Source: Lutibacter sp.
GTDB lineage: Bacteria > Bacteroidota > Bacteroidia > Flavobacteriales > Flavobacteriaceae
Reading direction: 5' to 3'
Length of the DNA: 38,384 nt
Assembly: GCA_030694935.1 (NCBI GenBank)
Contig: JAUYUA010000009.1
Coordinates: 1 to 38,384 of the forward strand
Shown piece after piece: positions 26,597-34,004 of the stretch. The position numbers were made by a program, and so were the translations under genes. Every line of letters begins with the position of its first letter. The first letter of the stretch is position 1. The notes below the pieces were generated by a model. The model did no database searches and was not told where the DNA came from. It was given only the letters and a program-made list of their open reading frames with translations.

Positions 26597-28192
26597 ATGA
26601 GCGTGCATCACATTCCTTTTTCAGCTACCGGATATTTTTCGCAGCTAATTTGTGATTATTTAGACAAAAAGCCTGAATTATCCGAATTTTATGGCAATTT
26701 TCCGGACCTTGAAGGCTTTAAAAATCAGATTGAATCAAAAAAAACAGCGTTTTCTGCACCATCGAGACAATTATTGAGCGATGCGTTGAAACAACAATAT
26801 ATAAATACTATTATTTTAGATGAAGCAGCTCAAAATTTGGAGTTGCTTTTAAATGAAAATACGTTTACGGTGACTACCGGACATCAATTGAATATTTTTA
26901 CCGGACCCTTATATTTTTTGTATAAAATTGTGACCGCCATAAATTTGGCCGACAGGTTGAAAAAGGAGTTTCCGCAACAAAATTTTGTGCCCGTGTATTG
27001 GATGGCAACGGAAGACCACGATTTTGAGGAGATACAATATTTTAATGTCGATAACACTAAAATAAGCTGGAGCACGGAAAGTGGCGGCGCTGTGGGCCGA
27101 TTAAAAACAAGCGGATTTGATGCTGTTTTTAATGAATTTTCTTCCATTTTGGGAACTTCCAAAAATGCCGATGCCTTAAGGGAATTGTTTAAAAATGCGT
27201 ATTTAAATAACGATAATCTGGCAGAAGCTACCCGCTTTTTGGTGAATGAACTTTTTGGAGTTTATGGATTGGTGATTGTTGATGGAGATGATGTAAAATT
27301 AAAAAAACAGTTTGCGCCTTTTGTGAAACAGGAATTGCTTCAAAACACATCTTTCAATATTGTTTCCAAAACGGATCAGCTTTTGTCAGCCGAATATAAA
27401 ATTCAGGTAAATCCGAGAGAAATTAACTTATTTTACTTGAAAGATGCGCTAAGGGAACGCATTATTTTTGAAAAAAATCATTTTACAATTAACAATACGA
27501 ATCTCACTTTTTCTGAACAAGAAATGATGAAGGAAGTTGAAGAACATCCCGAACGTTTTAGCCCAAATGTAATAATGCGTCCGCTTTACCAGGAAATAGT
27601 GTTGCCAAACTTGGCATATATTGGCGGAGGTGGAGAATTGGCGTATTGGTTTCAGCTAAAAAATTATTTCAACGCTGTAAATGTGCCTTTTCCAATTTTG
27701 GTTTTGCGAAATTCAGTATTGCTGGCCACTAAAAAACAGTTGCATAAATTGGATAAATTAAACATTTCGGTCACTGAAGTTTTTTCCAAACAAGAAATCT
27801 TAATTGCCAATGTCATTAAGGAACATTCTGAAATAAAAATAGATTTTTCTGAACAAAAAAATACCTTGCAGCAACAATTTTTTGCTTTAAAGGAGCTTGC
27901 CAAAAAAACCGACAGTACCTTTTTAGGCGCCGTAAATGCACAGGAAAAAAAGCAACTAAACGGACTTGATAATCTGGAAAAACGATTGTTGAAAGCGCAA
28001 AAACGCAAACTTTCTGGCCTGGTTGACCGCATTAAAGAAGTGCAAAATGAGTTGTTTCCCAACCAAAGTCTGCAGGAACGCAATCAAAATTTTTCTGCAT
28101 TTTATAAATTAATGGGAGCAGACCTTATTCCCACATTACTAGCAAATACAGATCCGCTGAAATTTGAGTTTACGGTTATTGAATTTGAGTAG
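26597..28192 (+). CDS. bshC: Bacillithiol biosynthesis cysteine-adding enzyme BshC
   Basis: BshC joins cysteine to glucosaminyl-malate in the last step of bacillithiol synthesis. The 531-residue length is normal. Diagnostic stretches include FTVTTGHQLNIFTGPLYFLYKI (start near residue 93; quoted in parts as TTGHQLNIFTGP), VYWMATEDHDFEEI, and RPLYQEIVLPNLAYIGGGGE. A lysine-rich coiled coil covers about 415-490. It is the second gene of an operon with the methyltransferase and overlaps the convergent 28176 gene by 17 nt tail to tail. bshA and bshB are not in the window. Confidence 0.94.
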   Translation: MSVHHIPFSATGYFSQLICDYLDKKPELSEFYGNFPDLEGFKNQIESKKTAFSAPSRQLLSDALKQQYINTIILDEAAQNLELLLNENTFTVTTGHQLNIFTGPLYFLYKIVTAINLADRLKKEFPQQNFVPVYWMATEDHDFEEIQYFNVDNTKISWSTESGGAVGRLKTSGFDAVFNEFSSILGTSKNADALRELFKNAYLNNDNLAEATRFLVNELFGVYGLVIVDGDDVKLKKQFAPFVKQELLQNTSFNIVSKTDQLLSAEYKIQVNPREINLFYLKDALRERIIFEKNHFTINNTNLTFSEQEMMKEVEEHPERFSPNVIMRPLYQEIVLPNLAYIGGGGELAYWFQLKNYFNAVNVPFPILVLRNSVLLATKKQLHKLDKLNISVTEVFSKQEILIANVIKEHSEIKIDFSEQKNTLQQQFFALKELAKKTDSTFLGAVNAQEKKQLNGLDNLEKRLLKAQKRKLSGLVDRIKEVQNELFPNQSLQERNQNFSAFYKLMGADLIPTLLANTDPLKFEFTVIEFE

Positions 28193-28613
28193 GAATTGGA
28201 GTGAATGCTAGCATTTTGTCCTTAAAGGTATATTGAATTTCCAACACTTGTTCACTGCTTATTTTAGCCGATTCTTCTTCGGTTAATTCAAAATCTATTT
28301 CCGTATAATAGGCCGGTGTATTTTTAATTTGATTGGATTCAACATCATTATTGTCTGAACTCAAAACCAAAGAATCATTTTCAAAAATAAAAGAAAGCGT
28401 GCAACCTGTCCGTTTTATTTTGGTGGAAAATTCACCAATGATAATGGTTTTGATAAAAGGAAATCCGCCCAACTCTTCAATATCCAAATACACCGTATTA
28501 TTGCTGTTTTCCGCATATTTTGTTCCGCCTTTGAAATCAATTTCAGAAATTATTTCGGCAATACTGATGGTGTTTTTATTTGGTTTTAAAAGATTTAAAA
28601 AGGAAAATGCCAT
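28176..28613 (-). CDS. Hypothetical protein, beta-rich
   Basis: This 145-residue soluble protein has alternating hydrophobic strands (TVYLDIEEL, FIKTIIIGEF, CTLSFIFENDSLVLSS, YYTEIDFEL, LEIQYTFKDKMLAFTPI) and no signal peptide. I recognise no family. It begins 12 nt after the stop of the metal-binding lipoprotein gene (28626-29048), so the two are an operon. Its 3' end overlaps that of bshC. Confidence 0.7.
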   Translation of the reverse strand: MAFSFLNLLKPNKNTISIAEIISEIDFKGGTKYAENSNNTVYLDIEELGGFPFIKTIIIGEFSTKIKRTGCTLSFIFENDSLVLSSDNNDVESNQIKNTPAYYTEIDFELTEEESAKISSEQVLEIQYTFKDKMLAFTPIPTQIQ

Positions 28614-28625
28614 ATTAATTGTTTT

Positions 28626-29048
28626 CTAGTTGTGATATACTTGATTGTGCGCTAAAGGTTCTCCGCAATTTGTGCAATTAGAAGCGGTACCAGATCCTCC
28701 ATAGCAACCTTTGGTGCAACTGTAATGATAAATTCCTTTGGCATTTTGCGCAGGAGACGGTGCTGCTGGCGTGTTGGCTGCCGGCGCCTGAATATTTGTA
28801 GGGACATTTAAAGGTCCGTTTTTCAATAAATCCTGGCTGTGAAAAGCGTCATTGTGCAAATATGGATTTTTACAAACCGGACAAGCGCCTTGAACATCGC
28901 TGCCGCTGTTTTCGCATTTATTGGCGCAAATATAATGCTTCACGGAAGCGGTCTGGGTGTTTTCCTGTAATACAGGTTTTGGTTTTTCTTCTTTACAAGA
29001 AAATGAAATGGCCAAAACAAAAAACAACAAAATTTTAATAGTTTTCAT
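28626..29048 (-). CDS. Lipoprotein with two Cys/His metal-binding repeats
   Basis: This 140-residue lipoprotein has lipobox Cys18 and two copies of a Cys/His module. Module 1 has HY-I-Cys41, Cys45, Cys56-x2-Cys59, His65 and His70. Module 2 has HY-S-Cys111, Cys115, Cys125-x2-Cys128, His134 and His139. A Pro/Ala-rich linker (about 80-106) joins them. The spacing HYxCx3C...CxxC-x5-H-N-x3-H is kept in both, so the protein arose by internal duplication. The module resembles the short heavy-metal-binding (YHS-like) domains found in Bacteroidetes efflux lipoproteins, but is zinc-ribbon-like. A periplasmic metal buffer or sensor is plausible; unproven. Confidence 0.75.
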   Translation of the reverse strand: MKTIKILLFFVLAISFSCKEEKPKPVLQENTQTASVKHYICANKCENSGSDVQGACPVCKNPYLHNDAFHSQDLLKNGPLNVPTNIQAPAANTPAAPSPAQNAKGIYHYSCTKGCYGGSGTASNCTNCGEPLAHNQVYHN

Positions 29049-29132
29049 AGTAAGAGATATTTCTTTTTAAATGACGATAGCCACAAATATAAGAAAATTT
29101 AAATGAAGGCAAAATTAGTTGTTTTTTGTTGG

Positions 29133-29167
29133 TTTAATATTTCAAGTTTCAAGTTTCAGGTTTCAGG
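29133..29167 (+). repeat. Heptamer tandem tract 1
   Basis: Five 7-nt units run without gap: TTTAATA, TTTCAAG, TTTCAAG, TTTCAGG, TTTCAGG. All begin TTT. Related tracts lie at 29226, 30686 and 33191. Confidence 0.8.
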
Positions 29168-29181
29168 CAAATTTTTACCAT

Positions 29182-29223
29182 AAAAAAAGACAATTTTTAA
29201 TTTATTAAAAATTGTCTTTTTTT
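29182..29223 (-). terminator. Strong hairpin terminator after lpdA
   Basis: A perfect 19-bp stem with a 4-nt loop is flanked by A7 and T7, so it can act in both directions. It lies 43 nt past the lpdA stop on the minus strand. Confidence 0.85.
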
Positions 29224-29225
29224 AA

Positions 29226-29260
29226 AATAACATTTAACGTATAACATTTAACGTATAACA
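29226..29260 (+). repeat. Heptamer tandem tract 2
   Basis: Five 7-nt units run without gap: AATAACA, TTTAACG, TATAACA, TTTAACG, TATAACA. It begins 3 nt after the terminator stem and ends just before the lpdA stop codon. Confidence 0.8.
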
Positions 29261-29266
29261 TTGTTA

Positions 29267-30655
29267 TTACAAATGAATCACTTCGCCATAAGCATCGGCA
29301 ACGGCTTCCATCACAGCTTCACTCATGGTTGGATGCGGATGTATGGTTTTAAGCACTTCGTGTCCTGTAGTTTCTAATTTTCTTCCTAAAACCGCTTCAG
29401 CAATCATATCGGTAACGCCGGCGCCAATCATATGGCACCCCAGCCATTCTCCATATTTTGCGTCGAAAATCACTTTTACGAATCCGTCTGGCGTTCCTGC
29501 AGCTTTCGCTTTTCCGGAGGCAGAAAACGGGAATTTTCCAATTTTAAGCTCATAACCTTTTTCCAAGGCCTGAGCCTCTGTCATACCCACACTTGCAATT
29601 TCAGGCGTTGCATAAGTACATCCCGGAATGTTTCCGTAGTCGATGGCTTCGGTGTGCAAACCTGCAATTTTTTCAACGCAGGTAATGCCTTCTGCTGAAG
29701 CGACGTGCGCTAGGGCAGGACCCGGAACAACATCCCCAATGGCGTAATAGCCAGGAATATTGGTTTGGTAAAAATCATTCACGATGATTTTATCTCTGTC
29801 CGTTACGATACCTACTTCTTCCAGCCCGATATTTTCTATATTCGATTTAATGCCCACGGCAGAAAGCACGATGTCGGCTCTCAATATTTCCTCTCCTTTT
29901 TTGGTCTTCACCACAGCTTTAACGCCATCGCCTGAAGTATCTACAGATTCCACAGAAGAACTGGTCATCACTTTAATACCCGATTTTTTAAAGGAGCGTT
30001 CAAATTGTTTAGAAACGTCGATATCTTCCAAAGGCACCAAGTTTGGCAAAAACTCTACAATAGTTACTTCCGTTCCCATCGCATTATAAAAATGGGCAAA
30101 CTCAACGCCAATAGCGCCAGAGCCCACTACAATCAATTTTTTAGGTTGCACAGGCAAGGTCATCGCTTCTCTGTATCCTATCACTTTTTTTCCGTCCTGC
30201 GGCAAACTTGGCAGTTCACGGGAACGTGCGCCTGTGGCAATAATGATATGGTCAGCACTGTACTCAGTCACTGTTCCTTCTGCATCCGTCACGTCTATTT
30301 TTTTGCCGGTTTTCAATTTTCCGAAACCGTCAATAACCTCAATTTTGTTTTTCTTCATCAAAAACTGAACGCCTTTGCTCATACCGTCAGCCACATTTCT
30401 GCTGCGTTTAATCACGGCGCCAAAATCTTTGTCGATGGCCTCGGCTTTTAAGCCGTATTCATCCACATGTTTTAAATAGTCATACACCTGGGCGCTTTTT
30501 AACAAGGCTTTGGTAGGAATACAACCCCAGTTTAAACAAATGCCGCCTAAATTTTCCTTTTCTACAATAGCCACTTTAAAACCTAGTTGTGATGCTCTAA
30601 TTGCGGTAACGTATCCTCCCGGACCACTTCCTAAAATGATGATGTCGTATTTCAT
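29267..30655 (-). CDS. lpdA: Dihydrolipoyl dehydrogenase (E3)
   Basis: E3 reoxidises the lipoyl groups of the pyruvate, 2-oxoglutarate and branched-chain dehydrogenase complexes, using FAD and NAD. The 462-residue protein shows the FAD-binding GSGPGG (9-14), redox disulfide Cys40-x4-Cys45 in GGICLNWGCIPTK, NAD-binding GSGAIGVEFA near 179 and the C-terminal active-site His441/Glu446 in HPHPTMSEA. All catalytic residues are present. No other complex subunits are adjacent. Confidence 0.96.
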   Translation of the reverse strand: MKYDIIILGSGPGGYVTAIRASQLGFKVAIVEKENLGGICLNWGCIPTKALLKSAQVYDYLKHVDEYGLKAEAIDKDFGAVIKRSRNVADGMSKGVQFLMKKNKIEVIDGFGKLKTGKKIDVTDAEGTVTEYSADHIIIATGARSRELPSLPQDGKKVIGYREAMTLPVQPKKLIVVGSGAIGVEFAHFYNAMGTEVTIVEFLPNLVPLEDIDVSKQFERSFKKSGIKVMTSSSVESVDTSGDGVKAVVKTKKGEEILRADIVLSAVGIKSNIENIGLEEVGIVTDRDKIIVNDFYQTNIPGYYAIGDVVPGPALAHVASAEGITCVEKIAGLHTEAIDYGNIPGCTYATPEIASVGMTEAQALEKGYELKIGKFPFSASGKAKAAGTPDGFVKVIFDAKYGEWLGCHMIGAGVTDMIAEAVLGRKLETTGHEVLKTIHPHPTMSEAVMEAVADAYGEVIHL

Positions 30656-30685
30656 GTTTTATTTGTTTAATCGTTTACTAAAACT

Positions 30686-30713
30686 TTTAATATTTAACTT
30701 TTAACTTTTCAAA
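30686..30713 (+). repeat. Heptamer tandem tract 3
   Basis: Four 7-nt units: TTTAATA, TTTAACT, TTTAACT, TTTCAAA. The first unit is the same as the first unit of tract 1. It lies just upstream of lpdA. Confidence 0.75.
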
Positions 30714-30743
30714 GCCCATCGCGCCGGCTGGCCCATTCGCTAA

Positions 30744-30762
30744 AAATGTTCACTGAACATTT
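30744..30762. repeat. Palindrome AAATGTTCA-C-TGAACATTT
   Basis: A perfect 9-bp inverted repeat with a single central base lies between lpdA and argS. It is embedded in GC-richer sequence (CATCGCGCCGGCTGGCCC before, CTTTACGCTCTGTCC after) that I believe recurs in flavobacterial intergenic regions; that memory is unchecked. It could also be an operator. Confidence 0.55.
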
Positions 30763-30776
30763 CCTTTACGCTCTGT

Positions 30777-30798
30777 CCCCCCTTCGGGGGTTAGGGGG
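30777..30798 (-). repeat. Gene-end palindrome after argS
   Basis: On the minus strand the sequence after the argS stop reads CCCCTAACCCCCGAAGGGG with extra C and G at the ends. The CCCCC-GAA-GGGGG hairpin can compete with the first C-run. The same element follows the permease gene at 37653 in the same orientation relative to its gene, and a variant lies at 33267. Confidence 0.75.
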
Positions 30799-30801
30799 CT
30801 T

Positions 30802-32571
30802 TTACATTCTCTCCGGAACTTCAATCCCCAATAATTTAAAAGCGGCTTTAATAATTTCGCCCACTTTTGCTGAAAGTTGTGTTCTCAGTATTTTTTCTTT
30901 TTCGTTTTCGCTTCCTAAAATGGGCAGACTTTGGTATAACGAATTGTATTCTTTTACCAAATCATACGTGTAATTTGCGATCAGGGCCGGACTGTGATTT
31001 TTGGACGCATTTTGTATGATTTCAGGAAACTGCTGAATTTGTTTGATCAATTCCCGTTCCTTTTCGTGCAAGGAAATAGCCGAAATTTCTTCTGAAAAAT
31101 CAAAATCTGCTTTTCTGATGATGGATTGAATTCGGGCGTATGTGTATTGGATAAACGGACCTGTGTTTCCGTTAAAATCGACAGATTCTTCAGGATCGAA
31201 CAAAATACGTTTTTTTGGATCCACCTTCAAAATATAGTATTTCAAGGCACCCAAACCGATTATTTTATACAATGCTTCTTTTTCCGGTTGTGAATAGCCT
31301 TCCAGTTTTCCCAATTCCTGTGAAATCTTTCTGGCAGTATCTACCATTTCTTCCATTAAATCGTCGGCATCCACCACGGTTCCTTCACGCGATTTCATTT
31401 TTCCGCTAGGCAAATCGACCATGCCATACGACAAATGGTATAAATTATCAGCCCATTCAAAACCCAGTTTTTTCAGAATCAGGAACAATACTTTAAAATG
31501 GTAATCTTGCTCATTTCCAACCGTATATACCAATTCGCTTAAATCAAAATCTTTAAAACGTTCAATGGCGGTTCCAATATCTTGTGTCATATACACCGCG
31601 GTGCCATCCGATCGTAATACGATTTTTTCATCCAGTCCGTCGGCGGTTAAATCGATCCAAACCGAGCCATCTTCCTTTCTGTAAAAAACACCTTTTTCAA
31701 GTCCGATAGTAACCACATCTTTTCCCAATAAATAGGTCGTGCTTTCGTAATAATTTTTGTCGAAATCTACCCCAAGCGTGGCATAAGTTTGTTCAAAACC
31801 AGCATAAACCCATTGGTTCATTGTTTTCCAAAGAGAAACGACTGCTTCATCCCCGGCTTCCCATTTAAGCAGCATTTCTTGGGCTTCCAACAAAATGGGC
31901 GCCTGTTTTTTTGCTTCTTCTTCGGTTTTTCCTGCCGCAATTAACAGGGCAATCTCTTCTTTATAGGCTTTGTCGAAGGCCACATAGTAGTTTCCTACCA
32001 ATTTGTCTCCTTTTAAACCGGTGCTTTCTGGCGTTTGGCCATTTCCAAATCGTTGCCAGGCCAGCATACTTTTGCAAATATGGATGCCTCGGTCGTTGAT
32101 GATTTGCGTTTTATATACTTTTTTCCCTGAAGCCTTTACAATTTCAGCCACAGAATATCCCAATAAATTATTTCTGATATGCCCCAAATGCAATGGTTTA
32201 TTGGTATTTGGCGAAGAATATTCCACCATCACCGCTTTTTCGGCCGGATTGGGTGTTACAAATCCGAAGTTTGGCGTTTTGTAAATTTCATTGAAGGCAT
32301 TCAGGAAGAATTCATCGGAAATCACCAGATTTAAAAAGCCTTTCACCACATTAAAATCTTTGACTTCCGGTACGTTTTCCTTTAAATAGGTGCCCAGTTT
32401 GGTCCCAATTTCAACAGGATTTCCTTTGATGGAACGCAAAAATGCAAAAATAACAACAGTGACATCACCTTCAAAGTCTTTGTTCGTTGCCTGAAATTCC
32501 ACTGATTCTATAGAGATATCGTAAATTTCTTTTAACCCTTTTTTTATGGCGTTTTCTAAACTGTTTTGCAT
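30802..32571 (-). CDS. argS: Arginyl-tRNA synthetase
   Basis: This class I synthetase charges tRNA-Arg. From ATG 32571 it has 589 residues. The HIGH-type motif is His128-Leu-Gly-His131 in SSPNTNKPLHLGHIRNN, and the KMSKS-type motif is SGKMKSREG. An N-terminal additivity domain and a DALR anticodon-binding domain (from about 465) are recognisable. The open frame extends upstream to 32643, but that segment is hydrophobic, non-conserved and overlaps the divergent gene's promoter region, so I reject it. It is divergent from the cysteine-cluster gene. Confidence 0.95.
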   Translation of the reverse strand: MQNSLENAIKKGLKEIYDISIESVEFQATNKDFEGDVTVVIFAFLRSIKGNPVEIGTKLGTYLKENVPEVKDFNVVKGFLNLVISDEFFLNAFNEIYKTPNFGFVTPNPAEKAVMVEYSSPNTNKPLHLGHIRNNLLGYSVAEIVKASGKKVYKTQIINDRGIHICKSMLAWQRFGNGQTPESTGLKGDKLVGNYYVAFDKAYKEEIALLIAAGKTEEEAKKQAPILLEAQEMLLKWEAGDEAVVSLWKTMNQWVYAGFEQTYATLGVDFDKNYYESTTYLLGKDVVTIGLEKGVFYRKEDGSVWIDLTADGLDEKIVLRSDGTAVYMTQDIGTAIERFKDFDLSELVYTVGNEQDYHFKVLFLILKKLGFEWADNLYHLSYGMVDLPSGKMKSREGTVVDADDLMEEMVDTARKISQELGKLEGYSQPEKEALYKIIGLGALKYYILKVDPKKRILFDPEESVDFNGNTGPFIQYTYARIQSIIRKADFDFSEEISAISLHEKERELIKQIQQFPEIIQNASKNHSPALIANYTYDLVKEYNSLYQSLPILGSENEKEKILRTQLSAKVGEIIKAAFKLLGIEVPERM

Positions 32572-32655
32572 CTTTTTTTGCTGAAATCTGTTAAGGAGCA
32601 AAAGTACGATAATTTTTAAAAGTTTAAATTGTATTTTTGCCAATAAATTAAATAA

Positions 32656-33153
32656 ATGGAAGCGTTTTTAAAAGAATTGCCGGGTTTAGCGAAAGAAAAA
32701 CACCTGGAAACAAAAAAATATTTTGAAAAATTGAAAAAGCGTACGCCTAACAATTTGGATTTTGTGGTGCAGGAATTACACAACAGTGAGTTTAAACGAA
32801 CGGATTGCTTAACCTGCGGTAATTGCTGCAAAACCACCAGTCCTATTTTTACCGAGAAGGACATTCAGCGTATTGCCAAGTATGTTAAAATGAAAGAGCA
32901 TCAGTTTATTTCGACGTATTTGGAAAGGGATCAAGACGATTTTTATGTGTTAAAAACCGCTCCTTGTTCCTTTTTGGATTTAAATGACAATATGTGCATC
33001 ATTTACGATGTGCGGCCAAAAGCCTGCAATGAATATCCGCATACCAACCGACGAAAATTTATCCAGCTCACCGATTTATCAATGAAAAATACGGAAATCT
33101 GTCCGGCCGTCTACAACATTGTGGAAGCTTTGAAAAAGAAATTGCCGCTGTAG
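32656..33153 (+). CDS. YkgJ-type cysteine cluster protein
   Basis: This 165-residue protein carries the CxxCxxCC motif (Cys51, Cys54, Cys57, Cys58) and later Cys104, Cys114, Cys124 and Cys149 in the pattern CSFLD...CIIYDVRPKACNEYP of the YkgJ / UPF0153 family. Members bind zinc or an Fe-S cluster; their role is still poorly defined. Length and all family cysteines are normal. It is transcribed away from argS, with 84 nt between starts. Confidence 0.92.
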   Translation: MEAFLKELPGLAKEKHLETKKYFEKLKKRTPNNLDFVVQELHNSEFKRTDCLTCGNCCKTTSPIFTEKDIQRIAKYVKMKEHQFISTYLERDQDDFYVLKTAPCSFLDLNDNMCIIYDVRPKACNEYPHTNRRKFIQLTDLSMKNTEICPAVYNIVEALKKKLPL

Positions 33154-33190
33154 AAATTGTTGAACTGTTTAATCGTTGATGTGTGTAATT

Positions 33191-33254
33191 ATTTAACTAT
33201 TTGCTTTCACCTTTCTCCTTTCAGCTTTTAACGTATAACGTATAACATTTAACC
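33191..33254 (+). repeat. Heptamer tandem tract 4 (longest)
   Basis: The units are TTTAACT, ATTTGC, TTTCACC, TTTCTCC, TTTCAGC, T, TTTAACG, TATAACG, T, TATAACA, TTTAACC. This is nine units with two single-base slips and one 6-mer. It lies downstream of the cysteine-cluster gene and mixes the TTTCAxx and TTTAACx variants seen separately in tracts 1-3. Confidence 0.75.
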
Positions 33255-33266
33255 AAACCTTTAAGT

Positions 33267-33290
33267 TCCCTCTTCGGGGGCTAGGGGGGC
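33267..33290 (-). repeat. Variant gene-end palindrome
   Basis: The minus strand reads CCCCCCTAGCCCCCGAAGAG followed by GGAA, a diverged copy of the element at 30777 and 37653. Here it is not next to a stop codon; the nearest upstream minus-strand ORF ends at 33750. Confidence 0.65.
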
Positions 33291-33305
33291 TATTAAATGA
33301 AGAAA

Positions 33306-33369
33306 GGGAAGCCAGTAATACCGCTTGTAACCCCTTACAATCGATATTTTAGTAGCTTCCCAGTTTTTT
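33306..33369 (+). other. Structured, GC-richer element with terminal T-run (possible ncRNA end)
   Basis: GGGAAGC (33306-33312) pairs with GCTTCCC (33355-33361). Inside it TTGTAA (33325-33330) pairs with TTACAA (33335-33340) around CCCC, and a T6 run follows at 33364. A further GCAAT/ATTGC hairpin follows at about 33376-33402. No ORF is present, and the gene upstream ended 150 nt earlier. It could be the end of a small RNA or a relic of an element; I cannot assign a family. Confidence 0.4.
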
Positions 33370-33500
33370 AAGCAGCGCAATATGGCGCGATTGCCTATGG
33401 TGAGTTATAATCCTAAGATCTCCAATAGATAAAACTGTTTTGCAAAACAATTTTTAAACGTTTGATAAAAGGGAATTTAATATTTAAATGCCTTTTGATT

Positions 33501-33716
33501 ATTAAACCGTTGTGGGGACAATGATTTTTTTTGTTTTTGACTGAACTTAATCTGTATTTTTCTTTACAATATTAAACCGTTGTGGGGACAATGATATTTT
33601 TTTTTTTTGGACTGAACTTAATCTGTATTTTTCTTTGCAATATTAAAACCGTTGTGGGGACAACTTTTAAAAAACCGTTGTGGGGACAACTCTTGATTAA
33701 AACCGTTGTGGGGACA
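33501..33716. repeat. Cluster of five AACCGTTGTGGGGACA repeats in 70-bp and 26-28-bp periods
   Basis: The core CCGTTGTGGGGACA starts at 33507, 33577, 33649, 33675 and 33703. The first two intervals are 70 and 72 bp and share the filler (ACTGAACTTAATCTG, then TATTTTTCTTT). The last two are 26 and 28 bp. The core contains a small hairpin: GTTGT and ACAAC around GGGG, perfect in copies 3 and 4. T-rich tracts of varying length follow copies 1 and 2. It lies beyond the 3' end of the 62-residue ORF. It is not a CRISPR by spacing. Confidence 0.85.
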
Positions 33717-33749
33717 GCGCGGATTTATAATTTATTTTTTTAATTGATA

Positions 33750-33938
33750 TTAAAGTAAAACGCATTTTTGCGGAGTCACAACTTCACCTAATTTGTTGAT
33801 GTAGTTGAAACCAGGCATCATAGTGTTGATGTATATTCTATTTACTTTTTTAGTTAAAGCAGTTGCGTTATTGAGGCTGTTATTTACTACTTTTAAAAAG
33901 TTGATACTTTCGATTTGTTGTAATTGTGTTGCTTTCAT
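33750..33938 (-). CDS. Possible small protein of 62 residues
   Basis: The ORF encodes MKATQLQQIESINFLKVVNN and continues to a C-terminus with PQKCVLL. It has no signal peptide; the first half is predicted helical by composition (SLNNATALTKKVNRIYI). The start is preceded on the minus strand by an A-rich TTAAATAAG leader and by AACCCCTAA, which also occurs in the leader of the CAP gene. It begins 66 nt after the CAP stop and could be its operon partner. I recognise no family, and the size makes a chance ORF possible. Confidence 0.45.
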   Translation of the reverse strand: MKATQLQQIESINFLKVVNNSLNNATALTKKVNRIYINTMMPGFNYINKLGEVVTPQKCVLL

Positions 33939-34004
33939 CTTATTTAATTTAGGGGTTTAAAAATTGCCTTCCGTTTGATGTGGGAAATTGCTAATAATTT
34001 TTGT

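Noticed and set aside
30744-30762. Terminator of argS
   Set aside because: The 9-bp palindrome has a 1-nt loop and no T-tract and lies beyond the CCCCC-GAA-GGGGG element; it looks like a repeat or operator instead.
32572-32643. N-terminal extension of argS
   Set aside because: The hydrophobic segment is not part of arginyl-tRNA synthetases and overlaps the divergent promoter region; ATG 32571 fits.
33501-33716. CRISPR array
   Set aside because: The core repeat is about 16 nt and the intervals are 54-56 nt or only 10-12 nt between cores. The long 'spacers' are near-identical to each other, and no cas gene is in the window.
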